Of a stretch of DNA of 64,000 bases, positions 48,388 through 60,433 are shown piece after piece. The first letter of the stretch is position 1. Every line of letters begins with the position of its first letter. The stretch spans positions 1 through 64,000 of the forward strand of contig JAUCBJ010008841.1 of assembly GCA_032718475.1 (NCBI GenBank), in the 5' to 3' direction. The notes below the pieces were generated by a model. That model was not told where the DNA came from. It saw only the letters and a program-made list of their open reading frames with translations, and did not search any database. A program made the position numbers and the translations under genes. This DNA is from Nemertoderma westbladi. Taxonomy: Eukaryota; Xenacoelomorpha; Nemertodermatida; Nemertodermatidae.

Positions 48388-49640
48388 CCCATGCATAGTA
48401 ATAATAAACGTAATTAAATTTATATAAATTAAATTAAACTCTAATAAACTAAAGAATGGATTTAATAGTCTCAAAAGAAGTTTAAAAGGAGTTATAGCCC
48501 CATTAACCCTACTTTTGTCACTATTTTTGAGACGATTTTTTGAAAATTACATTTCATTAAATATGAATTGTAACATCTCTATTTTTTTAAATTTAGACTG
48601 GTTTTTTGGTGTCCGCAATTAGATGGAATTGATATATAAATAAGCTAGAAATTTCATTTGTTTTTTCGGCGGGTGCCACATTTTGGTGCCAACATCAAAT
48701 TGTTATATATGTCAATTTTGTAAATTGATTGTTTGATCCTGTATTTGCTCAATAAGGGGTTTTAGTGATTGGAGCCTGTTGGCGAGACTCCCAACCATTC
48801 AACAGTAGTGTGTCCCTTTCCAGTAGTGGGCTGGTGAATGAGTAAAATTTTCGAGTCTGACTTGTTCTTAATAACTGTTGGCTGATTGCACTTTACAATC
48901 CTATGGAAGCTGCCGCTTTACTAACGTAGTGGTCTAAAACGATGCCCACTCTATCGGTTTTGAAGACCAACTGCCACCCTGTGTAAGGGTTCTGCCTACT
49001 GTACTAACAACTTGGTAACTCAGCTAGGTCAAGAATAAATGCACCAATGGTCGGCTGGGGATTGATACGCCCCCCCCCCCCCCCCTCCCCATTGGCAGTC
49101 CTACAGATCATCCACATGGCTATTCCCTTGGGCTTTGTTGTCCCCTGGCTTTACTGTAGGTGAACTGATTGGTCCACCTACTATCATGCCCTGTCCTAAC
49201 CAACTTATTTCTCTCTGGTTCGTATTATATTGGTTTCCACGTATGTACTGTAAGCGGGCTGGTTAGCCCTCTTACTAGCTTGACTCTTCCACCCAATATT
49301 GGTAAAAAAAAGAAAAAAAAGGCAAGGTGAAAAGCGGAGCCTTGTAAGCACATCGTTCATAGGCAATGTCTCTATCTGTCTATTCATCTAGTCGCTTCCC
49401 TCTGAAAAACCACTCATGTTTCTCCTGTCACTTATTCCCATCCTCCTCTCATGGCCATCCATTCATCTTTCTATCTCAGAGCTGCGGCGCGCTCCACCAT
49501 TGCCTTGCCAACTCCTGTGGTTGGTGCCCTCGGTGGGACCATGATCGACTGGACCGGTGTAGGACCGGTGGTCCTACATCATATCCGGTAGGCCCCTTGT
49601 GGTGTCACAGATTATCTGCGTCATCCACTGGGGGATGTGT
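48388..49640. other. Intergenic DNA with C run
   Basis: No convincing gene. A run of 16 C lies near 49069-49085, and A-rich low complexity near 49305-49320. Confidence 0.5.
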
Positions 49641-49644
49641 TCAT

Positions 49645-50940
49645 TCAGGTATCCCCTAAACTCCGACCTTCCATCCCAGGTCCATCAATCCATATATCGT
49701 TGGGTTGCTGCAACCCCCCTTCACCTACACCACTGTCATCACCACCGCATAGGTGAAGGGCAGTTTGCGAACAATCATTGCCTGTTGTATGTCTGTATGG
49801 GAAACACCAGCAAAAATCTTGAGCCCGCACCCTACTCGACGTCATTGCCCCGTGGTGTGCGATATGCTCAAACTGACAGAAGTTATGGTAGTTATGGTAG
49901 TTACACGTGGTGCACCGATGGTGCATCGCCAGGCATGTGGCTGTGGTATGGCTCGTCTCGACACAGCAGATACACCTTATCCCCTTCATAAACTGATACA
50001 GACAGTTATTTCTCTGGTGGGTCTGTCTCCCACAGTAATCGCACCAGTCGATCTTTGTGTGCCTTCTGAACTGATCCCTCTGTTTACTCGACCGTTTGGG
50101 TCTGTAGAGAATTTGTCTTGGGATTTTGAGGTATAAGTAATAAGTATCAGAGAGTTTGTTTAGAATTTCTATCTCCAGCCCTCTTGCTGGTGGTACCTCG
50201 CTGAACATTACCTACGGCACTGTCCCTGGTTGCTCTCCCAACCTGAATGAGGTCTCTGGAAAGTCATAGGCTGGCTCATGCGCTCGGTATTGCTCGGGTG
50301 GCTCCAGGCCTGGTATTATCTCCACATTCCCAACCCTCATTTCCTCGTAAGACATTCTGAACCCAGTTCTCGCCTGGAACCCCGCCATTGCTCGGACCCT
50401 CCTGGTATCGGCATATTGCTCGTCACCTTAGATGGCAACTGAATTGGCACCTACTTTGGATGACTTACATCCCACTCCCTCCTGATATGATACTCGATGG
50501 ATACATCCGAGTTCCACTCCAATTCATTGAGGTTCTGTTCACAGAACTCATACTCCTCGGCTCATTCTGTTCCCATAACCCTTTTCCCCTCCTAGCTGCC
50601 TCCTCTTCCCTCTGTGTCTCTTCCCGCTCTTTTTCGTCTTTCAGACATCACTGGCCCAATGTGTCTACGTTGCTGTCCAATATATGTCAGGTATTATAAT
50701 ACACCAATTCGCATTTTTGCATTTTTGATTAGATCTCCGAGGGCTGCTTTGAAGGCTCTCCTGTGGGTCACTGCTGATCCACTGCATAGAAATGCCATTG
50801 GCTCTTTACCAATGAACCCCGTCATAAATAGGTTCAGTAACCCAATCATCATCCAGTCCACGTGTAACTCTTCTGGTACAGTTGAATGATGCCTTCCAGA
50901 AGTGATGCAAGAAAAGAAAATTAACTTTGCTGACATGTAA
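49645..50940 (-). pseudogene. Degenerate gag-like gene with three zinc knuckles
   Basis: Minus-strand open segments: 50936-50694 (helical, FMTGFIGKEPMAFLCSG), a broken charged segment around 50650-50210 (ARTGFRMSYEEMRVGNVE, stop at about 50208), then 50208-49645 with CDYCGRQTHQRNNC, CICCVETSHTTATC and CTTCNYHNYHNFC. The knuckle order and the six residues between knuckles two and three (ATC-x6-CTTC) match the extra ORF of the BEL elements (AVC-x6-CHHC). The rest of the sequence is too diverged to align by eye. No LTRs were found nearby. It could be a relic of a related large element or an independent gag gene; nucleic-acid binding is inferred. Confidence 0.55.
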
Positions 50941-51144
50941 ATTTGGATTTGAATTTAGAATTTTAGATTTCTGTACCCAAGTATCCCCTCACAATGACTC
51001 ATCCATTACAAATACCAAGGTGGGCTAACACGATATATATACTTTACCGAAGACCACGAGGTAAAGGGAAAAGCGAGGGAAGGGGAAAGGGAGGAGGAAG
51101 AACTACTACTACTAGTATCGGTATGCTGCATTGCAGCTGCATTT

Positions 51145-51958
51145 TTAAGAATGCTGTGCCGGCTTGTCGACAAAATTGCGCCGCCACAACTCCCTATCAC
51201 CCATGACATTTGCTAGATCATCCGCATCTTCAAGGCCAGTGTCCTTTAGGATGCGTCTCAAGAAAGTCATGGGCTGTCCACCATGCTTATTCACGCCATG
51301 AGGCTGCCAAAGTACAAGATTATGCACTGGCTGGTCCTCACGGCGAAAGCAATGTCCTGCAAAGCGGAGGCGATTTTGTTCTAGTGTCAAGCTTGGGGGA
51401 ACTAATGAGACACCTCCAATGTTATATAGTGTCTGGTTGGAGATGTGTCCATTGTACTTGACACAATGAACCCGGCGTAGCATTCTTGGGAATGTGCCAT
51501 CCAGAGATTTGGTGTCCTCAGCAGTTAGAGCCCAGCATGGACTCCCATAGAGGAGTACTGGAACTACTGCTGCTCTAAATAATTGGACTTTAAGTTTCCG
51601 ATTAATTCTATGTGACTTCCAAATCCTGGAAAGCCTATTCAAGGATGCCCATGCCTATCCCTTACATATTCGAAGGTCCTCATCTGACTTCTGGATCCAT
51701 GATCCCAGGTAACAGAAGTCATCCTCATGCTCGAGCATACCATCCTTGGAGCTTATGTTCATCCGATCAGAGACTTGCTGAGGACTTTCAAAGTTAACTG
51801 TCTGGTGATTCTGAGAGTACTCCTAAGACATCAGCAAAGTCTGGATCAGTTAGGTACTTGGCAGGATTTCCTCGATTTCTGGAGCCAGTAGGTGGAGTTA
51901 CCATCACCCCATCATCATTTTGATAATCAAAGGACATGCGTAGAACATAGTCAACATA
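51145..51958 (-). pseudogene. LINE family A copy A3 (RT C-terminal part)
   Basis: Minus strand. From about 51958 it covers VDYVL, PAKYLTDPDF and YLGSWI, with an internal deletion of about 130 bp near 51795 and a TAG near 51645. From 51642 to 51145 the C-terminal 165 codons are open (LFRAAVVPVLLYGSPCWALTAEDTKSL, YNGHISNQTLYNIGG, RLRFAGHCFRRED). It lacks the 42-bp deletion, the 1-nt loss and the fold-back shared by A1 and A2, so it shows the ancestral C-terminus. The 3' flank has a TAGTAGTAG run near 51106-51120. Confidence 0.82.
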
Positions 51959-52309
51959 AGTCATTCATAAGACATATGTCAACATATGACATAAGTCAGG
52001 GAGTATTTAATGCTAGTTCAAAATATATTTTAGCGGTCAAAGTGTTCTAGAAGACCCAGATTTCAATATTGTTAATTAGACCCTTCTTGTGAATCTTATT
52101 AGTAATTCATTTACATCTAACAATGTTTGTTGGATACGCTCATGCTTACATTTATTTAGCACTACAGGCTATTATCGACCTACTACTTAAATTACCCACT
52201 GTTTTAAATTTTCAGATATACACTCCGTTGCTAAGTAACATAATAAATAGCATAATATATAATAATATATAATATAATAATAAATAATAAGTACCATTAA
52301 TCAACCTGT
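51959..52309. other. AT-rich intergenic DNA
   Basis: Short repeats of CATATGACATAAGTC type near 51950-52000 and a TAATAATATA microsatellite at about 52245-52290. No gene. Confidence 0.6.
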
Positions 52310-53484
52310 CGTTCTGTCGCTTTTTTTTCAGTATTTTATTTTAAACGTTAATAACACGGCCAATCCTTGATGAAATCTATCCAAACTTGGTACACATGTT
52401 GTTTGGCAAAAGTTTGAAAATTTTCCAAGTAGAATTTGCGTGGGGCCTTCGTGCAGCATCAGTGTAACTGTTATTGCAGTTATAATAAATTTATTTATCC
52501 AAATTTAACATTCGTTAAATTATTATTACTGTAGGATAAATCAGCTGGGTTTCTGACAAATTTTGCAATACATAGGGGCTGTCTGCCAATCTGTATGTAC
52601 CATGTGTACCGGTACTGTCAGGCTGTACTCAATCCCTGAATCGAGAATCCTGCAATCAGTCAATACCGCCAATACTGGTCAGCCGGTACCATACACTGCA
52701 GACATGCCATATCATGTAATCTAATTAAACATGGCCCCGGCAACCCTTGTGGTGATTATAGTTTAGGCCTAATTAGCAGAGTACTGGCACCGGTAATAAT
52801 AATATAATAGTTTAGATAGTTACCGCTAATCATTCAGTCATTGCTGCATTGGCACGGTACACCGTAATTGCTGTACTGCCGTTGTAGTGCGCACCGTAGG
52901 TTCCACCCTACTACCGGTACCGGCTGACCGGTGGCAACTAGCACTTCAGCACTTGCACAGCAACAGCACTACCGGCGATACACAGGTTGGAATTTATGTA
53001 GAGTTTGCTCAACAGTACAGATATAAATTAGTTATCTAAATTATATATATATTACTATTGACAAGTATTGAAATATATACCGTTATTCGTGTTATCAGTA
53101 TTTGCAACATCTGACATTGAAGAGGTGAGAGAAGATGAATACCGGCACTCAACAAAACCAACGCTTATCACAGGTCGGTATGGTTACCTCAAAACCGGCG
53201 CGACTGTCCACTCGAATACAACTTCAAAACACAAACACCAACAATAAACTGAAAGCGAATCGAACGTCTTCAGAAGAATCTGTCATTGGGACGAAGAAAA
53301 GGAAGCCGAAACCACGGGAATGGACCACAGCTAAGATTGAATGCTCCCATTGTCAGAGTTCCTGGACCGAAATTGAAACACCAATTGCCGATGGGCTTGA
53401 TCTCTCAAACCAAAACTTCCTCTGCGGGGTTTGCGCGGCAGTAAAGATTGAAAGTCTGGAAGCTGGCATCCCTAGGTATTATTA
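52310..53484. repeat. Duplicated unit, segment A copy 1
   Basis: It matches 53895-55054 with small indels, starting at GTCGTTCTGTCGC and ending at CATCCCTAG. It contains the small zinc-finger ORF. Confidence 0.9.
53135..53483 (+). CDS. Small PHD-like/zinc-binding protein exon, copy 1
   Basis: ATG 53135 opens 116 codons up to a donor-like CTAG/GTATTA at 53484; read through, the frame stops at 53528. The N-terminus is polar (QQNQRLSQV), then comes a basic stretch with KKRKPKPREW, then CSHCQSSW and, 25 residues after the first pair, CGVC. The Cys-x2-Cys pairs and the tryptophan resemble the second half of a PHD finger, as found in some host proteins and in ORF1 of some LINEs, but the middle zinc ligands are missing. 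I do not recognise the family. A following block at 53542-53666 sits after an AG acceptor-like site and is open in one frame, but the phases do not join in the simplest splice. Confidence 0.5.
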
Positions 53485-53872
53485 TTATAAAGAGCTCCTC
53501 GTCAGCCTGCGTTTAATAAATATATTTTAATACAAAACAGGTCGAACGCAAAGAGTCTTATAATGAAGACGAGTACTGCATTGATTATATTCCTATAAAC
53601 CACCTGGCTTTGCATATTGAACGTGCGTTTGGAAATAAGTTCGTGCTACCCTTCCGTGGGTGGTAGATGTCGCGGTTTTGTATTGGTGGGTGGGGGGAGG
53701 GGGGGGGGGGGGAGGTGCAGATTAAAAGGGGTGAACACGTACTGTCCCCCTTTCTTTGATTAATTGGTGGTGTGGGTTAATCTCTCATAACCTGATTTTG
53801 TGATACAGTCGCACAATTTTTATTTGTATCTCATAACTGGGCCTCGTGCTGCGCGAAGGCCCCACGAACGTG
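53485..53872. repeat. Duplicated unit, segment R copy 1
   Basis: It matches 57986-58376 closely. It contains an acceptor-like ACAAAACAG, a G-rich run near 53690-53712 and the block GGGCCTCGTGCTGCGCG. Immediately downstream are four copies of an 8-bp unit, GTCGTTCT (53873-53905). Confidence 0.88.
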
Positions 53873-55054
53873 TCGTTCTGTCGTTCTGTCGTTCTGTCAT
53901 TCTGTCGCGTTTTTTTTGAGTATTTTATTTTAAACGTTAATAACTCGGCCAATCCTTGAGGAAATCTATCCAAACTTGGTACACATGTTGTTTGGCAAAA
54001 GTTTGAAAATTTTCCAAGTAGAATTTGCGTGGGGCCTTCGTGCAGCATCAGTGTAACTGTTATTGCAGTTATAATAAATTAATTTATCCAAAATTAAAAT
54101 GCGTTAAATTATTATTACTGTAGGATAAATCAGCTGGGTTTCTGACAAATTTTGCAATACATTGGGTCTGTCTGCCAATGTGCATGTACCATGTGTACCG
54201 GTACTGTCAGGCTGTACTCAATCCCTGAATCGAGAATTCTGCAATCAGTCAATAGGCCTACTGCAATACTGGTCAGTCGGTACCATACACTGCAGACATG
54301 CCATATCATGTAATCTAATTAAACATGGCCCCGGCAACCCTTGCGGTGATTATAGTTCAGGCCTAATTAGCCCATTACCGGTAATAATAATATAATAGTT
54401 TAGATAGTTACCGCTAATCATTCAGTCATTGGCACGGTACACCGTATTGCTGTACTGCCGTTGTACCACCCTACTACCGGTACCGGCTGACCGGTGGCAA
54501 CTAGCACTTCAGCACTTGCACTGTTGCACAGCAACAGCACTACCGGCGATACACAGGTTGGAATTTATGTAGAGTTTGCTCAACAGTACAGATATAAAAT
54601 AGTTATCTAAATTATCTATATTACTATTGACAACTATTGAAATATATACCGTTATTCGTGTTATCAGTATTTGCAACATCTGACATTGAAGAGGTGAGAG
54701 AAGATGAATACTGGAATACCGGCACTCAACAAAACCAACGCTTATCACAGGTTACCTCGAAACCGGCGCGACTGTCCACTCGAACTGTCGAATACAACTT
54801 CAAAACACAAACGCCAATAATAAACTGAAAGCGAATCGAACGTCTTCAGAAGAATCTGTCATTGGGACGAAGAAAAGGAAGCCGAAACCACGGGAATGGA
54901 CCACAGCTAAGATTGAATGCTCCCATTGTCAGAGTTCCTGGACCGAAATTGAAACACCAATTGCCGATGGGCTTGATCTCTCAAACCAAAACTTCCTCTG
55001 TGGGGTTTGCGCGGCAGTAAAGATTGAAAGTCTGGAAGATGGCATCCCTAGGTG
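53873..55054. repeat. Duplicated unit, segment A copy 2
   Basis: The second copy of segment A, in direct tandem with the first unit. It differs by small indels, among them two 8-bp insertions (near 54711 and 54786) that change the reading frame of the ORF. Confidence 0.9.
54704..55045 (+). pseudogene. Small PHD-like/zinc-binding exon, copy 2
   Basis: Same sequence as 53135-53483, but two 8-bp insertions relative to copy 1 break the frame between the N-terminus and the basic stretch. The zinc-binding part (CSHCQSSW...CGVC) is unbroken. The donor-like site reads CTAG/GTGGGA. Either this copy is dead or copy 1 carries the two deletions. Confidence 0.5.
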
Positions 55055-56486
55055 GGATAAATATTTCTCCATTTGATGCCACACCGCCGTGGCCGCTATG
55101 AGGGAGGTGAATACCGCGGCCGCTCCTAAAGCCGCAGGCCATCGCTAACTATATAGGTTAACTTGGGATTCTGGGGGACTTTTCGATGAAGGAACAGACC
55201 AATTTTTTTTATTTTCTCACCAGGGGAGCGGCTCGGAATTCTAAGATATTAGCAACTCTAACATTATTAAATCTAACCCTTCGACGGACACAGCGGACAA
55301 AAATCCGTCATTTTTTCGACCATTTTAAAATTTTTTTGAAAGGCGCTCTACAGTGGCTCGAAAAAACCCTAGGTTATTGCTTAGCCGACGCCGGGATACG
55401 ATAGAAGGGATTAATTAGTGAATTCGTTTTTTTTTTTCAAAAAAGATTACCACGCCTTTTTTCCGAAAATGTCCGTCAAAGTTGAAAAAACGGACAAAAT
55501 GACTTTGCGGGATCCGCTATAACTCGGCTAATATTAATCGTACGGGGACGAAAGTAACGCGGTTGGAAAGGGGAAGAGTGGTACTACCTTCGTATCGAAT
55601 GGGGGTAAGATATTTATTAAAATTTCGGGTGGAAAAAGGGGCTGTAAATTTGTACGTTTTTGTCCGTCTTTTTTGGAAAACTTATTTCCGAAATGTTTAA
55701 TTCGACAACGCGGGTAGTAATCCACTAATTCTTTTATGAAACTCGTAGAAGACCATTGGGGCTACGTTCCTATCGAATGGGGGTACAAAAAATATGTCGG
55801 CAATAGGGGCCAGAATTTGTAAAGTAGTTTTTATCGAATAATTTTTTATTTTTAACTTTAGTTGGTTAAGGTACATTCTATACAGTCAATATCCATACGG
55901 GGAATTCAAATATGCTATCGGTTTTGCTCCAAGGATGATATTAAAAAAATGAGGGCCAAAATTATAATTTCGCGCTTCAAACTTGCTTCGCGGGAAATCG
56001 TCCACCTCGAAAACTACTTAACTTACGGGAGATTTGTTTACACAGACTTATAGTGCGTTAAATTATCTATCTAACAGCGTTAATCACAGCGCCGGAGGTA
56101 TTATAAAACTGGAGCGGCAGGCGATCGTGTGAAATATAATATTTATAAAAAGGGACGAAACATTTTTTTTTTTAACAAATCGCTATTCCATTATAATTTA
56201 GCGTATTGCGCCAAAAGTACCTGTAAAAAGTATCAAATTAACTCCTCTATCTTTTATCTTAACATATATAATTAAAATTACGAATTTTAAGGGTCGAAAA
56301 ATATCGCGTTATTTTGGCCCTTTTTTTTAATTTTTTTGGGGCCAAAAATAACCCCTTCTCAAAAGATTAAGAAAAAAATTACGGCAAAGAATATACCAAT
56401 TTTATTTAATTTGGACCACCAGAACCGAAGTTAGAGCGATTTTAGTGAAAAAATAAAAATAATTTTTTTTTGCAAAAAAATAAGAA

Positions 56487-56561
56487 TGGTCAATATTGGA
56501 TTTCGAACCCGCGAACTTCGGTTTCATTAACGTGATTGATAACCACTAGACTATGTGACCA
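56487..56561 (-). pseudogene. tRNA-like sequence (possible SINE head or tRNA pseudogene)
   Basis: 75 bases on the minus strand. The ends pair (TGGTCA with TGACCA), there is a box A-like TCTAGTGGTTATC and a box B-like GGTTCGAAATCC. The anticodon stem folds poorly, so a working tRNA is unlikely. Confidence 0.4.
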
Positions 56562-57336
56562 AGATAATTTGAAATTTTCGAGTGACCATTTTTAAACATC
56601 AATAACTTCGGTTCTACAGGGCCGTTTAATCTGAAACTTTTTTCATTGCATAGAGGATAGATTGTAGTGTGTGAAATAGGATAAAACTTGGGAAAAGACT
56701 TATGTGCACTAAGTGCAAAATGCACTTAAATAGTGAACATTTTTTCGATAGTTCAAACACTATTATTTCCAGTTCTATTCATCGTAGAATGTTATTTTTT
56801 GGATTAAAATATAGTTTGGAATGATTTCTAACTTTAATCGTAACATTTGTTTAACCTTTTATGTCTATAAAGTGACTTAAAATGTCCATGAATATGGTCC
56901 AAAATCGCAAATATCGAGATTTATTAAATTGGATTTTTGACACTTTTAGCGACTGACACTTGATCATACACCATCGTAGATCGGTAGAGGATAAACATAA
57001 GTTTGTTAAATAAGAGCCACCATTACGATCTGCTAAAGTGCACTTGTACAAATAAGTGTGCAAAAGTGCAAATTTTTTAATAAGGTCAAATTATATAGTA
57101 TTGGGTTCTTTTCTTTGCAGATACTTTATTTTCATATTAATATGTTGTTTGAACCTTACTGAGCGCATTAGGGGATATGCGTACAAAAATAACCGGCCCT
57201 TATGAGGCTTCGATTGGGTAAATTAATAAAACATAAGGTTGTATAGTATAATATTCTAAAAACCAGTGTGATATTAAATGCACTTTAAATAATAAATAGA
57301 GATCAAATAACAAATGGACCATTACAGTGTGCATTC

Positions 57337-57385
57337 GGGGGAAGTTTGGTGAACTGCATTTATGCAGTGAATCCAAACTTCCCCC
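57337..57385. repeat. Strong hairpin
   Basis: GGGGGAAGTTTGG and CCAAACTTCCCCC form a perfect 13-bp stem, with an inner ACTGCAT/ATGCAGT pair. No element ends are recognised around it. Confidence 0.75.
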
Positions 57386-57985
57386 TTTGATATATCATAT
57401 ACTTAAGACATGCTAGGGTGACTGGGAAATAATTGTTACTGTCACACTTTGCATCCATTTATCCTATCCTTTATTATTACCCCAGTCAGATAAGAGATAA
57501 TAAATCATTAAAAACTAAACTAAACTGTCTTTCATGCAAACAAATTTCTAACTAAAGACGGGTGAATGACCATGACCATGGAAATAATTTTAAATATAAT
57601 TGTATATCAACTATTTGGGGAGGCTTCCAAGTTAAACCCGAAAACAATTATTTTGTTACATATATAGTAAATAACGTTGTATGTTCTTCTTCCTCTCATA
57701 ATAAAATATAAATGAAATATCTCAGATAGCTATGCCCTGTAACATTTCACAACCAAAATATTTAAGTGTGAAAAGTGTAGGCCTACCACACTCCGCCCAA
57801 ACAACCGCAAACGCATAGCCAACAAATTTAACAAAAGGTTACATACATGTTGGGTTCATGACGAGATGAGTGAAAATTGATCGCGTAATATAAAGTAAAA
57901 AATTAAGAGACGGGCTGGCTCTCCTCCACTTTCTTACCCAATGGATATGTTGTTGTAATAATCTAATATTGGGGCGGCTTTCTCT

Positions 57986-58376
57986 CGGTATTATTATTAT
58001 AAAGAGCGTCAGCATGCGTTTAATAAATATATTTTAATACAAAACAGGTCGAACGCAAAGAGGCTTATAATGAAGACGAGTACTGCATTGATTATATTCC
58101 TATAAACCACCTGGCTTTGCATATTGAACGTGCGTTTGGAAATAAGTTCGTGCTACCCTTCCGTGGGTGGTAGATGTCGCGGTTATGTATTGGTGGGTGG
58201 GAAGGGAGGGGGCGGGGGGGGTGCAGATTAAAAGGGGTGAACACGTACTGTCCCCCTTTCTTTGATTAATTGGTGGTGTGGGTTAATCTCTCATAACCTG
58301 ATTTTGTGATACAGTCGCACAATTTTTATTTGTATCTCATAACTGGGCCTCGTGCTGCGCGAAGGTCCCACGAACG
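57986..58376. repeat. Duplicated unit, segment R copy 2
   Basis: It matches 53485-53872 from GTATTATTATTATAAAGAG to CCCACGAACGTG. It ends before the GTCGTTCT units. Confidence 0.88.
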
Positions 58377-58503
58377 TGTTTATAAATGTCTTCAATAATA
58401 AATATAGTAGTCGAAAATTTTTACTGAACATTTAGAACATATTCCTATAAGCTACCTCCTACCTATTATACCTTATTTTAGTTGATTCGATGTTTTATTT
58501 TAG

Positions 58504-59168
58504 ATCAATGCAACTACACATCATGGTGGGTTTTGAACTTGAATAATGGTGGAAACGATAGACTAGATTCTCACAATGGTGAAATTGTTGGAACATTAAG
58601 ATACGTACCCGGACCAGGGGGTGTAGAAAACCAAGCGATAGACTTCACTAACGGCTACATATCAATCGTACATGATCCAAATGAGTTAACCTCAGAATCT
58701 CTTACAATGTTGGCTTTTATCAATACGCCTGGAGGTGGCCCAATATTTGAGTTTGGCGACACTGTAAACCTTGGAACACATCTATGGATTTGGCCTGATG
58801 CTCGTCAATTGTACTATCATTCAATATCGTCAGCCACTGAAGTATTTCCCAACGCCATCACCTCCAATGAATGGTATTTGGTTGCGGTTGGTGTGAGTGC
58901 TGCTAATAAACAAACATTCCTTTACAGTCGAAGAGTTGGTAGTGCAGATTACAGAAGAATGGTGTTTGACACTCCTAATACCCAGAGAGCAGCATTGGAT
59001 AGCACTGTGAATCTGTATTTGGGGAAACGTATTAACAATATCGGCCCAGGGCAGACAAACTTCCCAGGCTACATTGCCCATGCTCGATATTACCCTTGTT
59101 CTCTCTCTGTGAAACAATTAGGAGAAGCATACGATGAGCTCCTAAATTACACTACACCTAACAGTTAG
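58504..59168 (+). CDS. Terminal exon, LamG/concanavalin-like domain protein
   Basis: A strong acceptor (pyrimidine tract and TTTTATTTTAG at 58493-58503) precedes an open exon of about 221 codons ending at TAG 59166-59168. AATAAA follows at 59194-59199. The sequence (WWVLNLNNGG, AIDFTNGYISI, LTMLAFINTP, GPIFEFGD, WYLVAVGV, LYLGKRINN, FPGYIAHARYY, SLSVKQLGEAYDEL) has the beta-strand pattern of a laminin-G-like or pentraxin-like domain, which normally binds carbohydrate or protein outside the cell. The phase needs one base from an upstream exon; I could not identify that exon in the window. It is the only convincing host-type gene here. Confidence 0.75.
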
Positions 59169-59199
59169 TTAACCAATAATAATTAAAATATTAAATAAA

Positions 59200-60433
59200 T
59201 ATATAAATAATGTAATGGTACATCGACATTAAGGACAAAAGTAAGCATTTTGATAAAACATAAATTACATGTCTTTCTATTCAACACTTTATATCCCACA
59301 GAAGAGATACAGATCAATCGTATATCTGGTAACTTTCCCTACAATTCGGTAATAATGTCAACTTTTAGGAATAATACTATTAAATTTCTAGTTTTTCTTT
59401 TAGTTTGTAGTTTATCAGTTCAAGAGTGGTCTGTCTATACTAAATTGGTAATCCTAAATGACTCCTCGCATAAAAAGGTTGTTTTTTACAGAGAGTCATA
59501 AACATCAGCAATATATGTTGTTGAAAAGAGCAGTTTTGAGGTCAAAAAATAATACAATAGAAGGGCTTTCATAAGGTGATATCGGTAGATATCACCTTTT
59601 ATGAAAGCCCTTCTATCAAAATACAAAGAAATTGTGCAAATTTTCGAAAATATCATTTCTGTGGGGGTTATAGTTGGCCCCGTTAAGGCTGACTGGTTCC
59701 TGTAGGCATTTAGCAATTTTGATCCGATCGTGGGAATGTGTTATTTATATTCTGTAGGGAAGGTTTTGCACGGTACTTATCTTTACAGGACTTGCTGAGA
59801 AATATAACACACCAAAAGTGTGGGCTTAGTCCAAAGATATAATATTTCTGATCTAGATTTAGAGTTGCTGAGAAAGTAATGTTCTCCGAAAGAAAACTGT
59901 CTTGGAAATAAGTAATTTTTGTCACTAATTTTAATTTACCAAATTCAATTACGCTGCCCAATTATGCTGTTAGGTTTTTACAATTAATTTATCCTTTTTT
60001 TATCTATTAGGGCCTATATTTATAAAACTCGTTTCCGGTAAAAAAAATTAATTTCGCACTACCATATCTCCACGCCATACATTTACTATGAACAGTATTT
60101 CCAGTATGTCACCACGTCATTATTTGGTTGTACCAGAAAGTTTAAGAGCATAACTACAAATAATTCCCCACAAATAAATAAAATTAAATTCTCCATTGTT
60201 CATAATTAGCACTTTAGAGTTTTACTGCCCATGTTTTATTATTTCCCTGCCATCAGGTCTCGAACTAATAACACAGCACCTGTCGGTCGACTGAACTAGA
60301 ATTTTGCACTTTCTATCAGAAATTTAGGGATAGAAAGTAGTCAAAAGATGCACTTTCTTGCTCTGTTTTCTATAAATTTTAGTGAGAAAAAATGTGGACT
60401 TTTCAGATAAAAATATTTTTTTTTCACAAGAAT
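59200..60433. other. Intergenic DNA with palindrome
   Basis: No gene seen. Apart from the palindrome at 59558-59615, it is AT-rich single-copy-looking sequence. Confidence 0.5.
59558..59615. repeat. Near-perfect 58-bp palindrome
   Basis: TAGAAGGGCTTTCATAAGG...GATATC, a GGTA spacer, then GATATCACC...GAAAGCCCTTCTA. The arms differ only by two extra A/T bases in the right arm. It could be a small fold-back or MITE remnant. Confidence 0.85.

Larger units (their letters stand above)
55055..57985. other. 2.9-kb non-coding segment splitting the second unit
   Basis: Copy 1 joins segment A to segment R directly, while copy 2 has this segment between them. No long ORF. It contains repeated TATCGAATGGGGGTA blocks (55596, 55777), a tRNA-like sequence at 56487-56561 and a strong hairpin at 57337-57385. 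The ends show no clear target duplication. Either it is an insertion in copy 2 or copy 1 lost it. Confidence 0.6.

Noticed and set aside
49366-50136. Plus-strand ORFs of about 100-130 codons
   Set aside because: They overlap the minus-strand zinc-knuckle frame, whose Cys/His spacing is far more specific.
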